In this document: piece by piece, positions 6,157-6,214 of the stretch | Layout: every line of letters starts with the position of its first letter | How positions within the stretch are numbered: the stretch's first letter is position 1 | Source: CASQEL01 sp036655975 | Lineage (GTDB): Bacteria > Desulfobacterota > Desulfovibrionia > Desulfovibrionales > Desulfovibrionaceae | DNA: 6,214 bases | Assembly: GCA_036655975.1 (NCBI GenBank) | Contig: JAVVPD010000115.1 | Location: 1 to 6,214, forward strand | Direction of reading: 5' to 3' | Position numbers and translations under genes: made by a program | The notes under the pieces: generated by a model | Databases searched by the model: none | The model's input: only the letters and a program-made list of their open reading frames with translations | Told to the model about the DNA's origin: nothing

Positions 6157-6214
6157 ACAAACCTCTTGCTAGCCCTTCTGCAAATTTAGGCCATTCAAGA
6201 CCCGCACGGGAACC
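6157..6214 (-). other. Region upstream of echA: ribosome binding site and possible 3' end of another gene
   Basis: Read on the minus strand, AGAGGT (6166-6161) serves as the echA Shine-Dalgarno sequence. One frame is open from the window edge and ends in TAG at 6171-6169, encoding only VPVRVLNGLNLQKG, 12 nt before the echA ATG. This may be the tail of a preceding co-transcribed gene, but 14 codons are too few to recognise. Another frame closes at TGA at 6197-6195 (FPCGS). No promoter can be defended in these 58 bases, so the operon promoter is probably beyond the window. Confidence 0.3.

Noticed and set aside
5837..6160. 107-codon frame on the minus strand overlapping the start of echA
   Set aside because: It is a +1 shadow with a TTG start inside the echA leader; the echA frame has the antiporter-family motifs and the better start.

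Overview
The window holds one complete operon on the minus strand and the end of an unrelated gene on the plus strand. The operon (6156 down to 964) encodes six proteins in the order and with the families of an energy-converting, membrane-bound group 4 [NiFe] hydrogenase of the Ech type, echABCDEF. The layout, the six-subunit composition and the neighbouring outer-membrane autotransporter suggest a Gram-negative anaerobe. A sulfate reducer or relative in the Desulfovibrionaceae fits best, but this is inference from gene content and cannot be fixed to a species from sequence alone.

Layout from the left edge: positions 1-756 (+) are the C-terminal translocator barrel of an autotransporter whose passenger lies outside the window. 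Positions 757-963 are a convergent intergenic region with two strong inverted repeats. Then, read leftwards on the minus strand from the right end, come echA (antiporter-like membrane subunit, 6156-4201), echB (NuoH-like membrane anchor, 4201-3353), echC (NuoB-like small subunit, 3341-2862), echD (NuoC-like, 2828-2451), echE (NuoD-like NiFe catalytic subunit, 2448-1369) and echF (2x[4Fe-4S] ferredoxin-like subunit, 1335-964). The last 58 bases (6157-6214) contain the echA ribosome binding site and perhaps the end of a preceding gene.

The subunits work as one complex. EchF takes electrons from reduced ferredoxin and EchC carries them through its proximal [4Fe-4S] cluster to the NiFe site in EchE, where protons are reduced to H2 (or the reverse). 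EchD joins the soluble arm, and EchB and EchA form the membrane arm that couples the reaction to H+ or Na+ translocation. All metal ligands expected of an active enzyme are present: four NiFe cysteines in EchE, four cluster cysteines in EchC and eight in EchF. The charged residues of the ion channel are present in EchA. Genes are tightly packed, with a 1-nt overlap, gaps of 2-33 nt and a good Shine-Dalgarno sequence before each, so they are almost certainly co-transcribed and partly translationally coupled.

I found no frameshift, mobile element, CRISPR array or RNA gene. No clearly undescribed system is visible. The points worth a second look are modest: the catalytic subunit ends exactly at its last metal-binding motif, extra cysteines lie beside the NiFe motif, EchF has a charged tail and a likely GTG start, and there are two hairpins between the convergent genes.
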